Of a stretch of DNA of 64,000 nt, positions 8,667 to 20,340 are shown in pieces. The position numbers and the translations under genes were made by a program. Below the pieces are notes generated by a model that saw only the letters and a program-made list of their open reading frames with translations, made no database searches and had not been told where the DNA came from. Every line of letters begins with the position of its first letter. Position 1 is the stretch's first letter. Source of the DNA: Roseitranquillus sp963709765 (GTDB lineage: Bacteria; Pseudomonadota; Alphaproteobacteria; Rhodobacterales; Rhodobacteraceae); NCBI GenBank assembly GCA_963709765.1, contig CAVPXL010000013.1, positions 62,001-126,000 of the forward strand, read 5' to 3'.

Positions 8667-10196
8667 TCAGAGGATACTCCCGAGCCACGCGCCGAGGCCC
8701 ACCAGCAGGCCGCCGGCCGCCATCTGCGCCACCGGAACCAAAGCCGATTTGCGCCTTGGCGGGGGTGCCGGGTGCGATTGCTTAATCAGGAGCGATTCGG
8801 CGAGCTGCGGCAGCCGGGGGCCAAATCGCGCAAGCACGCGCCCCGTCCGGTTGAGGTCGCGCAGGACCGCCCTGGGCCCGAGATTCTGACGTATGTATTG
8901 CTCGACGATGGGCTGGGCGACCATCCAGATGTTGATGTGCGGGTTGAACGAGCGAGCGACGCCCTCGACCACGACCATGGTGCGCTGCAGCAGGATCAAC
9001 TCGGTACGTGTTTCCATCCCGAACCGTTCGGTTACCTCGAAGAGGTAGTTGAGCAGGCGCCCCATGGAGATCTGGCTCGCGTCCATCCCGAAAATCGGTT
9101 CGCCGACGGATCGCAGCGCCCGTGCGAACTCGTCGATATCGCGGTCGGCTGGCACGTATCCCGCCTCGAAATGCACTTCGGCCACGCGGCGGTAATCCTT
9201 GCGGATGAAACCGAAGAGGATCTCGGCGTAGACGCGGCGCGTGTACTCGTCGATCCGGCCCATGATCCCGAAATCCATCGCCACAATGTCGCCGTTCGGG
9301 CCGATCTTCAGGTTGCCTTGGTGCATGTCGGCATGGAAATAGCCGTCCCGAAGAGCGTGGCTCAGGAACAGGCGCAGCACCCGTTCCCCCAGCGCGGCCC
9401 GGTCGTGGCCGGCTGCGTCGATCGCTGCGAGATCGTTCGCGGGCAGACCCTCGGCCCAGTCGATCGTCATCACGCGGCGTGACGACAGGAACCAGTGCGC
9501 GCGGGGCACGCTGAATCCCGCATCCTGCGCGGTGTTCGCGCCGAACTCGGCCGCGGCCGCAGATTCGAGCCGCAGGTCGAGCTCGCCCATCACCACGCCC
9601 TCGAAATGGGCGATGACGTCCATCGGCCGAAGCCGCCGCGCGGACGGCGACAAGAGCTCGACCATCCGCGCGGCGAAGTAGAATGCGTCGATGTCCTTGC
9701 GAAACGCCTTTTCGATGCCCGGGCGCAGGACCTTGACCGCGACGGCCTCACCGGTTTTCGCCAGCCTTGCCTTGTGGACCTGCGCGATCGACGCCGCGGC
9801 CACGGGTGGGCTGAACTCCGAGAAGAGCCGCTCGACGGGTTGCTCGAGCTCCCGGGCGACTTCGATCCGCGCTTCCTCGAGCGGGAACGGGTCGAGCTTG
9901 TCCTGCAGGACGCGCAATTGCATCGCCAGTTCGTCACCCACCACATCCGGGCGGGTCGACAGGATCTGCCCGAACTTGATATAGGCCGGCCCCAGCGCCG
10001 TCAGCGCCCGTGTGACTGGCGGCAGCGACGGATCCCCCTTGAGGCCCGCCCATGCGAAGGGCCGGCCGAGGATGCGCGCCGCGAGGCGCAGATGCGGCGG
10101 CGCTCGGAAGGCGTCGAGAACCGCCTGCATCGCACCGGTGCGTTCTAGCGTGGCGCCCGTCCGTGCCAGGCGCCAGATATTGTGAGGTCCGCGCAC
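8667..10196 (-). CDS. ubiB: UbiB, ABC1/ADCK-type ATPase for ubiquinone biosynthesis
   Basis: A 509-residue UbiB-family protein. Visible motifs are KFGQ ('GPAYIKFGQILSTRPDV', about residue 90), 'AAASIAQVHKARL', 'HADMHQGN' and 'IVAMDFGIMGR', which together make the atypical kinase fold. The C-terminus after 'LLIKQSH' is hydrophobic and fits the usual membrane anchor. UbiB supports aerobic ubiquinone synthesis as an ATPase associated with the Ubi complex. The start is a GTG at 10194-10196, immediately after the ubiE TAG, so the two are an operon with zero spacing. Confidence 0.95.
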   Translation of the reverse strand: MRGPHNIWRLARTGATLERTGAMQAVLDAFRAPPHLRLAARILGRPFAWAGLKGDPSLPPVTRALTALGPAYIKFGQILSTRPDVVGDELAMQLRVLQDKLDPFPLEEARIEVARELEQPVERLFSEFSPPVAAASIAQVHKARLAKTGEAVAVKVLRPGIEKAFRKDIDAFYFAARMVELLSPSARRLRPMDVIAHFEGVVMGELDLRLESAAAAEFGANTAQDAGFSVPRAHWFLSSRRVMTIDWAEGLPANDLAAIDAAGHDRAALGERVLRLFLSHALRDGYFHADMHQGNLKIGPNGDIVAMDFGIMGRIDEYTRRVYAEILFGFIRKDYRRVAEVHFEAGYVPADRDIDEFARALRSVGEPIFGMDASQISMGRLLNYLFEVTERFGMETRTELILLQRTMVVVEGVARSFNPHINIWMVAQPIVEQYIRQNLGPRAVLRDLNRTGRVLARFGPRLPQLAESLLIKQSHPAPPPRRKSALVPVAQMAAGGLLVGLGAWLGSIL

Positions 10197-10949
10197 CTAG
10201 AGCTTCCAGCCGGAATGCAGCGCGGCAATGCCCATGGACAGATTGCGGTACTTCACCTGTTCGAAGCCGGCGTCGCGGATCATGCCGGCAAAGCTCTCCT
10301 GATCGGGAAAGCGCCGGATGGATTCGACGAGATACTGGTAGCTCTCGCGGTCGTTGGCGACCACCTGACCCATCCGCGGAATGACGTTGAAGGAATAAGC
10401 GTCGTAGGCGCGTTGCAGCATCCGGTTCGGCAGCAGGCTGAATTCAAGCACCATGAGGCGACCGCCCGGCCGCAGGACCCGGTAGGCTTCGGACAGCACA
10501 TCGCCGATCCGGGTAACGTTCCGGATCCCGAACGAAATCGTATAGACATCGAAGCTCGCGTCGGGAAACGGCAGTGCCATCGCGTCGCCCACGACCCAGT
10601 CGAGACGATCAGCGAGATTCGCGGCCTCGGCCCTCCGGCGACCTTCGTCCAGCATCGGCGCGGTCAGGTCGAGCACGACCGCCTCGGCGTCGCGCGCCCG
10701 GCGAAGGAAGCGGAACGCTATGTCGCCAGTGCCGCCCGCCACATCGAGAAGGCGCTGGCCGGGCCGCGGGGCCAGCCAGTCCATCATGGCGTCTTTCCAG
10801 ATCCGGTGAACGCCCCCCGACATCAGGTCGTTCATCAGGTCGTATCGAGACGCCACCCGCGAGAAGACGCCGTGCACCAGACCCGCCTTTTCGTCCTCGG
10901 CCACTTCGGAATAGCCGAAATGCGTGGTCCGCGACCCGTCACTGCCCAT
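10197..10949 (-). CDS. ubiE: UbiE, demethylmenaquinone/ubiquinone C-methyltransferase
   Basis: A 250-residue SAM-dependent methyltransferase, with 'VFSRVASRYDLMNDLMSGG' and SAM motif I 'LLDVAGGTGDIAFRFLRRA' near residue 65, plus the UbiE signature 'VYTISFGIRNVT'. The C-terminus is the typical 'NLSMGIAALHSGWKL'. The ATG at 10947-10949 was chosen because it gives the family N-terminus. It is the first gene of ubiE-ubiB, divergent from mutM with 82 bp between the starts. Confidence 0.96.
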   Translation of the reverse strand: MGSDGSRTTHFGYSEVAEDEKAGLVHGVFSRVASRYDLMNDLMSGGVHRIWKDAMMDWLAPRPGQRLLDVAGGTGDIAFRFLRRARDAEAVVLDLTAPMLDEGRRRAEAANLADRLDWVVGDAMALPFPDASFDVYTISFGIRNVTRIGDVLSEAYRVLRPGGRLMVLEFSLLPNRMLQRAYDAYSFNVIPRMGQVVANDRESYQYLVESIRRFPDQESFAGMIRDAGFEQVKYRNLSMGIAALHSGWKL

Positions 10950-11031
10950 GTATCTTGCGCCCTCGCTGGAATGTCCCCTTCTTATAGGGCGACGGGGCGC
11001 GTGTGCAATTCGCCCGGCCAAGGAGACGCGT

Positions 11032-11883
11032 TTGCCCGAGCTGCCGGAAGTGGAAACCGTGAGGAGGGGCCTCGTGCCGGTCATGGAGGGCGAGGTGATC
11101 CTGCGCGCCGCAGCGCGGCGTCCCGATCTGCGCTGGCCGCTGCCGCCCGATCTCGCGGAACGGCTTGCGGGCCGCCGGGTCCTGACTTTGCGCCGTCGGT
11201 CGAAGTATCTGCTGGCCGACCTCGACAGTGGCGAGACGCTCATCGTGCACCTGGGCATGTCGGGCCGGCTGCTGATCTCGGGCGCGGCGCCGGGCGTGTT
11301 CCATCGCGACATTACGCCAGCCGGGAAGCACGACCATGTCGTCATCGACATGGAAGGTGGCGCCCGCATCACCCTGAACGACGCACGGCGATTTGGCGCG
11401 GTCGCCATCGCGGCGACAGCGACGCTGGAACAGCATCATCTGCTCGCGGCGCTGGGTCCGGAGCCGCTCGGAAACAGGTTCGATGCGACCTATCTGGTCG
11501 CTCGGCTGAAGGGTCGCGGCGCGCCCGTGAAATCCGCCCTGCTCGACCAGGGCTTGGTGGCGGGGTTGGGCAACATCTATGTCTGCGAGGCGCTCTGGAG
11601 GGCCGGAATCGCACCGCGGCGCAAGGCAGGACGCATTTCCGCGCGGCGGATCGAAACGCTCGTGCCGATCATCCGGGACGTGCTGAACGACGCGATCGAG
11701 GCGGGTGGATCGAGCCTGCGCGACTATCGCCGGGCGGATGGCGAGCTGGGCTACTTCCAGCATTCCTTCAGCGTATATGACCGCGAAGGAGCGCATTGCC
11801 CGCGCGCAGGATGCGGCGGAACCATCCGCCGGATCACGCAGTCCGGTCGCTCCACCTTCTATTGTCCTCTTTGCCAGAGATGA
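11032..11883 (+). CDS. mutM: MutM, formamidopyrimidine-DNA glycosylase
   Basis: A 283-residue Fpg/MutM. The mature N-terminus is PELPEVETVRRG, with the catalytic proline and glutamate directly after the initiator. The C-terminal zinc finger has four cysteines ('HCPRAGCGGTIRR' and 'FYCPLCQR'). The enzyme removes 8-oxoguanine and cleaves the abasic site. The start codon is TTG (11032-11034), fixed by the requirement that proline be residue 2 and by AAGGAGA 6-12 bp upstream. The Rhodobacteraceae neighbourhood mutM - enoyl-CoA hydratase - rpsT - dnaA follows. Confidence 0.96.
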   Translation: MPELPEVETVRRGLVPVMEGEVILRAAARRPDLRWPLPPDLAERLAGRRVLTLRRRSKYLLADLDSGETLIVHLGMSGRLLISGAAPGVFHRDITPAGKHDHVVIDMEGGARITLNDARRFGAVAIAATATLEQHHLLAALGPEPLGNRFDATYLVARLKGRGAPVKSALLDQGLVAGLGNIYVCEALWRAGIAPRRKAGRISARRIETLVPIIRDVLNDAIEAGGSSLRDYRRADGELGYFQHSFSVYDREGAHCPRAGCGGTIRRITQSGRSTFYCPLCQR

Positions 11884-11942
11884 CTTGATCCGGGTGGTGA
11901 GGTCGTTAAGGCTCGGCAGCACGCGCATTCAGGGGGGATGGA

Positions 11943-12719
11943 ATGGCGTTCAAGACAATCGTCGTCGAGGTCGAGGAACATGTCGCGCTGATCCGCCTGA
12001 ACCGGCCGGACGCGATGAACGCGCTGAACGGGACGCTGCTCTCGGAGCTCGCTCAGGCGCTGGGCGAGGCCGACCGGAATGACAAGGTCCGCTGCATCGT
12101 CGTCACGGGATCGGAGAAGGCGTTTGCGGCCGGGGCCGACATCAAGGAGATGTCGGAGAAATCCTTTGTCGACGCTTTCGGTCGCGACCTTTTCGGCCCC
12201 GAAGTTGACGCCATCCTGCGCGTGCGCAAGCCGATCATCGCCGCCGTGGCCGGGTATGCTCTGGGCGGCGGTTGCGAGCTGGCCATGATGTGCGACTTCA
12301 TCATCGCGGCCGACACCGCGAAGTTCGGCCAACCCGAGATCAACCTTGGCGTTATCGCGGGCATCGGCGGCACTCAGCGCCTCACGCATCTGGTCGGCAA
12401 GTCGAAGTCGATGGAAATGCACCTGACGGGCCGCTTCATGAATGCCGAGGAAGCGGAGCGCGCGGGCCTCGTAAGCCGTGTCGTGCCAGCCAAGAAACTG
12501 ATGGACGAGGCGATGGCCACGGCGGCCAAGATTTCGGAGAAATCCCTCCTGACCACGATGGCGGTGAAAGAGGCGGTCAATCGGGCGTACGAGATTCCCC
12601 TGAGAGAAGGGCTTCTTTTCGAACGCCGGCTTTTCCACGCCCTGTTCGCCACATCGGACCAGGCCGAGGGTATGTCGGCGTTCCTCGACAAGCGCGAGGC
12701 GCAGTTCCGCGACAAGTAG
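11943..12719 (+). CDS. Enoyl-CoA hydratase
   Basis: A 258-residue crotonase-fold protein. It shows the oxyanion-hole segment 'FAAGADIKEMSE' (about residues 61-72), 'GGGCELAMMCDFIIA' near residue 108, and the paired glutamates expected of a true hydratase ('GGGCELAM', 'LPELNLG'-equivalent 'QPEINLGVIAGIGGTQ'). It hydrates trans-2-enoyl-CoA in beta-oxidation, with short-chain substrates likely. It lies 59 bp after mutM and upstream of rpsT. Confidence 0.92.
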   Translation: MAFKTIVVEVEEHVALIRLNRPDAMNALNGTLLSELAQALGEADRNDKVRCIVVTGSEKAFAAGADIKEMSEKSFVDAFGRDLFGPEVDAILRVRKPIIAAVAGYALGGGCELAMMCDFIIAADTAKFGQPEINLGVIAGIGGTQRLTHLVGKSKSMEMHLTGRFMNAEEAERAGLVSRVVPAKKLMDEAMATAAKISEKSLLTTMAVKEAVNRAYEIPLREGLLFERRLFHALFATSDQAEGMSAFLDKREAQFRDK

Positions 12720-12732
12720 TCGTTTCTCAAGG

Positions 12733-12761
12733 TTGACAGACATCCGAGTCACCCCTAGAAG
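12733..12761 (+). promoter_or_regulatory. Candidate sigma-70-type promoter for rpsT
   Basis: A perfect TTGACA (12733-12738) is followed, 17 bp later, by TAGAAG (12756-12761). It lies 48-76 bp upstream of the rpsT start, in the only intergenic gap before it. Confidence 0.5.
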
Positions 12762-12808
12762 CGCGGCTTCAGTTTTCGCACGAACCCGAACACGGGAAGT
12801 AAACCTAT

Positions 12809-13072
12809 ATGGCCAATTCGCCCCAGTCCAAGAAGCGCGCGCGTCAGATCGAGCGTCGCACCGCCGTCAACAAGGCGCGCCGCTCTCGTATCCGCACCTT
12901 CCTGCGCAAGGTCGAGGAAGCCATTTCCTCGGGCAACAGGGATGACGCCACTTCGGCCCTGCGCGCAGCGCAGCCCGAGTTGATGCGCGGTGTCACCAAA
13001 GGTGTCTATCACAAGAACACGGTCGCCCGGAAGTTGTCGCGGCTGTCTTCGCGCGTGAAGGCCCTCGGCTAA
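12809..13072 (+). CDS. rpsT: 30S ribosomal protein S20
   Basis: An 87-residue basic protein beginning MANSPQSKKRARQIERRTAV, the classical S20 N-terminus, with the C-terminal 'GVYHKNTVARKLSRLSSRVK'. It binds 16S rRNA in the body of the small subunit. It is followed by a strong terminator, so it is probably a single-gene unit driven by the promoter at 12733-12761. Confidence 0.98.
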   Translation: MANSPQSKKRARQIERRTAVNKARRSRIRTFLRKVEEAISSGNRDDATSALRAAQPELMRGVTKGVYHKNTVARKLSRLSSRVKALG

Positions 13073-13098
13073 GCCGGGGCCAATTAAACCTCTGATTG

Positions 13099-13133
13099 AA
13101 AGGCGCTTCGATGCAAGTCGAGGCGCCTTTTTT
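13099..13133 (+). terminator. Rho-independent terminator after rpsT
   Basis: A 13-bp stem with one G-U pair (13099-13111 with 13118-13130), a 6-nt loop and a run of T to 13133. It starts 27 bp after the rpsT stop. Confidence 0.85.
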
Positions 13134-13640
13134 CATGCCCTCTCGAAGCGTTGTTGGCGCTGGCGGAGATTCGCGCAGGGGCGGTTGTGTCAAGCGCAAA
13201 GGTCTGTTGCACGGTCGAGATGCGGCGGGCTAGCTTCGGGGTGCGATTCAAGTCGTCTGGGGGACATCTGATCTGCGGTGACGGCACACGCGATAGGCGA
13301 ACAGAGGGGGCAGCCTCCTGATAAGTCATCGCATCTCTGCCGAGTGATCCGAGCCTTGTTGCGGACGCCTGTCAGGCCTGTCGGCAGCCGGGATCGAAAA
13401 TCCGGGCAGGTCGCGATGCGGCGTCCTGTCCTGGTTTGTGTCCAATGTATGCACGGTTCGTTGCGTGGCCGGGGCTTCTCCCGCCACATGAGTCAGCAAT
13501 TCCGTGCTCTGTCTGTGGTGAATGGGCCCCGCCGGTTCTCTCGACCGGCGCGCAAGGGGTCTGTTGTCACGCCTCGACGACAAGAACTGCGCAGGCCTGC
13601 GGACAGGGGGTTCGCGGGAAAGGATACGGGTCTTTGGGAC
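13134..13640 (+). other. Upstream region of dnaA
   Basis: About 507 bp without a gene I can support. The dnaA reading frame stays open upstream to 13278, but that translation has no DnaA character. I looked for the TTATCCACA DnaA box on both strands and found no good match, nor an AT-rich unwinding region, so the sequence does not show an origin here. It presumably holds the dnaA promoter. Confidence 0.45.
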
Positions 13641-14996
13641 ATGACGAACGAAACGTGGGGCACGATCCGCAAGGAGCTCATCAAGTCGGTTGGCAAGAAC
13701 AACTATGTCAACTGGATCGAACCCCTGGAATTCGCCGAACTTGAAGACGGTGTTGCCACCTTCCTCGTTCCGACGCAGTTCATGGGCAATTGGGTGTCGC
13801 GCAATTTCGGCGACCAGATCCTGCATCAACTGGCGAGCGTCGGGGAGCGGGTCTCGCGGATAAAGTTCCAGGTGGCGGCGCCGAATCACGGGCGGCTTCC
13901 GCCCGTGCGCCCGGCGCTGTCGCCCGCCAACGACGCCGAGCGTCCGCCGATCGACCTGCCCGGCGCGCCGCTCGACGGGCGCTATACATTCGACAGTTTC
14001 GTCGTTGGCAAGCCGAACGAGCTTGCCCATGCCGCCGCGCGCCGGGTCGCCGAAGGCGAGGACGTCACGTTCAATCCGCTGTTTCTCTATGGTGGCGTGG
14101 GCTTGGGCAAGACACACCTGATGCACGCCATCGCTTGGGAACTGCGCAAGCGCGACCAGGAGCCGCGGGTCGTCTACCTTTCGGCCGAACAGTTCATGTA
14201 CCGCTTCGTCCAGGCGCTGCGCGACAAGACGATGATGGACTTCAAGCAGCTCTTCCGCTCGGTCGACGTCTTGATGGTCGACGATGTGCAGTTCATCGCC
14301 GGCAAGGACAGCACGCAGGAGGAATTCTTTCATACCTTCAATGCTCTGGTCGATCAGAACAAGCAGATCGTTCTGTCTGCCGACAGGGCTCCGGTGGAGA
14401 TCGAAGGGCTCGAGAATCGCATCGTGAGCCGGCTTCAGTCCGGTCTTGTGGTGGATCTGCACCCCACCAACTACGAACTCCGTCTGGGTATCCTGCAACA
14501 AAAAGTGGAGCAATACCGCTTCCAGTTCCAGAACGTTCGGCTGGCCGACGGAGTGCTGGAATTTCTGGCGCATCGCATCTCGACCAATGTGCGTGTGCTG
14601 GAAGGCGCGCTCACGCGGCTCTTTGCGCATGGCAGCTTGATCGGCCGCGAGATAACGCTCGAGCTGGCGCAGGACTGTCTCGCCGACATCCTGCGCGCGT
14701 CGGACCGCAAGATCACGGTCGAGGAAATCCAGCGCAAGGTCAGCGACCATTACAACATCCGTCTCAGCGACCTGATCGGGCCGAAACGAGTACGCACCTT
14801 CGCGAGGCCGCGCCAGATCGCCATGTACCTCGCCAAGCAGCTCACCTCGCGGTCGCTGCCCGAGATCGGGCGGCGCTTCGGCGGTCGCGATCATACGACG
14901 GTCATGCACGGCGTGCGCCGGATCGAGGAACTGAAGCTTAAGGACAGCCAGATCGCGGAAGATCTGGAGTTGCTCCGACGCTCTCTCGAGGCCTGA
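13641..14996 (+). CDS. dnaA: DnaA, chromosomal replication initiator
   Basis: A 451-residue DnaA with all four domains: N-terminal oligomerisation ('MTNETWGTIRKELIKSVGKN'), a linker, the AAA+ core with Walker A 'GGVGLGKTHL' (about residue 151) and Walker B 'VDVLMVDDVQFI' (about 210), and the C-terminal DNA-binding helix-turn-helix with 'GGRDHTTVMHGVRRIEE' (about 413). The ATG at 13641 is taken because it gives the canonical domain I start; an upstream extension would add over 100 unrelated residues. It is followed by dnaN with a 74-bp gap. Confidence 0.98.
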   Translation: MTNETWGTIRKELIKSVGKNNYVNWIEPLEFAELEDGVATFLVPTQFMGNWVSRNFGDQILHQLASVGERVSRIKFQVAAPNHGRLPPVRPALSPANDAERPPIDLPGAPLDGRYTFDSFVVGKPNELAHAAARRVAEGEDVTFNPLFLYGGVGLGKTHLMHAIAWELRKRDQEPRVVYLSAEQFMYRFVQALRDKTMMDFKQLFRSVDVLMVDDVQFIAGKDSTQEEFFHTFNALVDQNKQIVLSADRAPVEIEGLENRIVSRLQSGLVVDLHPTNYELRLGILQQKVEQYRFQFQNVRLADGVLEFLAHRISTNVRVLEGALTRLFAHGSLIGREITLELAQDCLADILRASDRKITVEEIQRKVSDHYNIRLSDLIGPKRVRTFARPRQIAMYLAKQLTSRSLPEIGRRFGGRDHTTVMHGVRRIEELKLKDSQIAEDLELLRRSLEA

Positions 14997-15070
14997 CGCG
15001 CGTCAGGGGCATTGAACTTGCCGAAACGCCTTGTAGGTTGAACGCCCCGGGGACGACGGAGCACCACACC

Positions 15071-16189
15071 ATGAGGATCAGTATCGAGCGCGGCACCCTT
15101 CTGAAGGCGGTCGCGCAGGCGCAGTCCGTCGTCGAGCGTCGCAACACGATCCCCATCCTGGCCAACGTGCTGATCGAGGCCGAGGGCGATGGGGTAAGTT
15201 TCCGTGCCACCGATCTCGACATCGAGGTGGTCGACAAGGTCGCGGCGCAGGTCGTGCGCGCCGGCGCGAGCACCGTCAGCGCGGTGATGCTCCACGAGAT
15301 CGTTCGGAAGCTGCCCGACGGCGCGCTGGTAAACCTCTCGGACGACGGCGCGTCCGGGCAACTGGAAGTGGAGGCCGGACGCTCCCATTTTCGTCTCGCG
15401 ACACTTCCCAAGGAAGATTTTCCGGTCATGGCATCTTCGGAGTATCAGTCGAACTTCACGGCCAAGGCTTCGGTCCTGCGGCGACTCTTCGACAAGTCCA
15501 AATTCGCCATCTCGACCGAAGAAACGCGCTACTATCTCAACGGCGTCTACTTGCACACGGCCGACGGCGAGGGGGGTGTCGTGCTGCGCTGCGTCGCGAC
15601 GGACGGTCACCGCCTCGCGCGGATCGACGCAGCCCTGCCGGACGGGGCCGAAGGGATGCCGGGCGTGATCGTGCCCCGCAAGACTGTCGGTGAGTTGCGC
15701 AAGCTTCTGGACGATGACGACGCCGACATCGCGGTGTCGGTCAGCGAGACGAAGGTGCGGTTCGCGACGCCAGAGATCACGCTGACCTCCAAGGTCATCG
15801 ACGGAACGTTTCCCGACTATGGCCGCGTCATACCGACGGGAAACACCCGCCGGCTGGAGGTGGATGCCGCCGACTTCGCCAAGGCGGTGGATCGGGTGGC
15901 GACGGTGTCGTCGGAACGGTCGCGCGCGGTCAAGATGATGCTCGACGAAGATCGTCTGGTGCTTTCGGTGAATGCCCCCGACAGTGGTGCCGCCGAGGAA
16001 GAGCTGGGCGTGGCCTATGCCGACGAGAAGCTCGAGATCGGGTTCAACGCCAAATACCTGCTGGAGATCGCCAATCAGGTCGATCGCGAGAACGCGGTTT
16101 TCCTGTTCAATTCCTCGGGCGATCCCACGCTGATGCGCGAGGGAGACGACCTGTCGGCCGTCTATGTCGTCATGCCGATGCGGGTCTGA
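15071..16189 (+). CDS. dnaN: DnaN, DNA polymerase III sliding clamp (beta)
   Basis: A 372-residue clamp subunit beginning MRISIERGTLLKAVAQAQSV, with 'VERRNTIPILANVLIEAEGD' and the typical end 'PTLMREGDDLSAVYVVMPMR'. The length is normal for the family. The dimer encircles DNA and tethers the replicative polymerase and repair proteins. The ATG at 15071 gives the family N-terminus. It lies between dnaA and recF. Confidence 0.98.
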   Translation: MRISIERGTLLKAVAQAQSVVERRNTIPILANVLIEAEGDGVSFRATDLDIEVVDKVAAQVVRAGASTVSAVMLHEIVRKLPDGALVNLSDDGASGQLEVEAGRSHFRLATLPKEDFPVMASSEYQSNFTAKASVLRRLFDKSKFAISTEETRYYLNGVYLHTADGEGGVVLRCVATDGHRLARIDAALPDGAEGMPGVIVPRKTVGELRKLLDDDDADIAVSVSETKVRFATPEITLTSKVIDGTFPDYGRVIPTGNTRRLEVDAADFAKAVDRVATVSSERSRAVKMMLDEDRLVLSVNAPDSGAAEEELGVAYADEKLEIGFNAKYLLEIANQVDRENAVFLFNSSGDPTLMREGDDLSAVYVVMPMRV

Positions 16190-16256
16190 GGCTCGCTCTG
16201 GATCGCGGGGGGCCGCCATCGCGGGCGCCCGGGGCCGGGGCGGAATTGAACGGCGA

Positions 16257-17366
16257 ATGGGAGACGAACCGGTGAACGTGGCGATTGTCACATCGCTTTC
16301 GCTCTCGTATTTCCGGTCCTATCTGTCGGCACGGCTCGAGCCTGGGCCTGGGCTGATCGCGATCCACGGCCGGAACGGCACCGGCAAGACCAACATCCTC
16401 GAGGCGATCTCCCTGCTTTCGCCGGGGCGCGGAATACGGCGGGCACCGGCGGCGGAGCTCATGCGTCGCCCGGAAGCGCTGGGCTGGAAAGTCGCCGCCC
16501 GGTTGCAGGCCTCGGATGCGGCGCACGATGTCGAGACTTGGGCACAGGGCGACTCGGCGCGGCAAATCCGGGTCGACGGAAAGGCCGCACCTCAGGTGGC
16601 TCTGGGCCGGATCGTGCGCATCCTTTGGCTGGTGCCCACAATGGACCGGCTCTGGTCAGAGGGACCGGAGGGCCGGCGCCGCTTTCTCGATCGGATGACG
16701 CTGAGTTTCTCGCCCGCACATGGCGGGGAGGTACTGACCTTCGAACGCGCCATGCGGGAGCGAAACCGGCTTCTGCGCGACGACGTGCGCGACGCAAGGT
16801 GGTTCGATGTCCTGGAGGCGCGAATGGCCGAAGCCGCCGCAGCGATCATCGCGGGCCGCCGCGCCGCGCTGGCCGAATTGACAGCGGCCCAGACGGGTGC
16901 GCATACGGCCTTTCCTGTGGCAGAGCTCGAATATGACGCCGAAGGCCCGGACACGGCCGGGGAATGGTCTGCGATGTGGGCGCACGATCGGGAACGCGAC
17001 CGGACGGCGGGACGGACGGTGTCCGGTCCGCATCGAGCCGACCTCGGGGCGGTCTATGCTGAGAAGGGCATGCCGGCGCGGGAGTGCTCGACAGGAGAGC
17101 AGAAGGCGCTTCTCGTCTCGCTCATCCTCGCGAATGCGCGGGCCTTGTCGCAAAGCACCGGGACGCCGCCGATCCTGCTCCTCGACGAGGTGGCGGCGCA
17201 TCTCGATCCGGATCGCCGCGCGGCGCTTTTCGAAGAGCTCGCGGCGTCAGGTGCGCAGGCCTGGATGACTGGCAGCGAGCGCGGTCTCTTCGACGGATTG
17301 CCGGGTGACGCGACCTACCTGGCGGTGAGCGACGAGGGCGGGGCGAGTCACATACATCGTCGCTAA
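16257..17366 (+). CDS. recF: RecF, DNA replication/repair protein
   Basis: A 369-residue SMC-like ATPase with Walker A 'IHGRNGTGKTNILEAISLLS' near residue 37, the RecF signature 'TGEQKALLVSLILANARALS' near residue 278, and Walker B 'PPILLLDEVAAHLDPDRRAA'. RecF loads RecA at gaps with RecO and RecR. The ATG at 16257 is used; a GTG at 16272 is an alternative start. It is 67 bp downstream of dnaN, in the standard dnaA-dnaN-recF-gyrB order. Confidence 0.96.
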   Translation: MGDEPVNVAIVTSLSLSYFRSYLSARLEPGPGLIAIHGRNGTGKTNILEAISLLSPGRGIRRAPAAELMRRPEALGWKVAARLQASDAAHDVETWAQGDSARQIRVDGKAAPQVALGRIVRILWLVPTMDRLWSEGPEGRRRFLDRMTLSFSPAHGGEVLTFERAMRERNRLLRDDVRDARWFDVLEARMAEAAAAIIAGRRAALAELTAAQTGAHTAFPVAELEYDAEGPDTAGEWSAMWAHDRERDRTAGRTVSGPHRADLGAVYAEKGMPARECSTGEQKALLVSLILANARALSQSTGTPPILLLDEVAAHLDPDRRAALFEELAASGAQAWMTGSERGLFDGLPGDATYLAVSDEGGASHIHRR

Positions 17367-17473
17367 ACTCGCACGCGAGCAAGCCGCCGCCATACCCCAA
17401 GATTTTGTGTCGGTTGCGTGACAATCCCCCCATGGCGACCTATAAGTCGGCCAAGTTTTCAAAGGAGGCCTGC

Positions 17474-19891
<2,418 letters not shown>

Positions 19892-19980
19892 TCTGGTGGA
19901 CGTCTGCTGCACGAGCGAACGGGCGGCGGCGGCGGTAATTCCTTGTCCGCAATGGCTACGTTCTGCTGGACCCCGTTGGT

Positions 19981-20340
19981 TTAGCCGGTTGATGGCCGCC
20001 ATGGTTCCCATCGGAGCACGGGCCCGCCCGTCAACCGGTTGTCGGCGACCTGCCACTGAAAGTCCGCCCGTGCGAATCCGCAGGGCGAGCCGATCTTGGA
20101 GTTGTCCGGAGAGACGAAGGTCGCGACGCTCAGGACGCGTTCGCTGGCCCTTTCCTTTTTGAATCCAGCAAGACGTCCAAAGTCGAGCTTGGTATAACGA
20201 TTTCCAATCGCACCTCTGATTGCTCGGCAAAGCCATTGACCGTCCCTGTCCTCGCGCCAAGAAAGCGGCGGCCAGACCGCGATCTTGTGATCATGAACTG
20301 GTTCTTCAACTCTATTCTCGATCAGAACCCGCAGAAACAC
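19981..20340 (-). CDS. Unidentified protein, possibly truncated
   Basis: A 119-residue open frame from a GTG, lower in GC than its neighbours. The frame continues open upstream to about 20403 with protein-like sequence ('NVWHIKQANRYSAQHDAAVF') but without a start codon before a stop, so the 5' end may be lost. I do not recognise it. The residue mix (Trp-rich, 'VWPPLSWREDRDGQWL') looks more like coding than chance. Confidence 0.35.
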   Translation of the reverse strand: MFLRVLIENRVEEPVHDHKIAVWPPLSWREDRDGQWLCRAIRGAIGNRYTKLDFGRLAGFKKERASERVLSVATFVSPDNSKIGSPCGFARADFQWQVADNRLTGGPVLRWEPWRPSTG

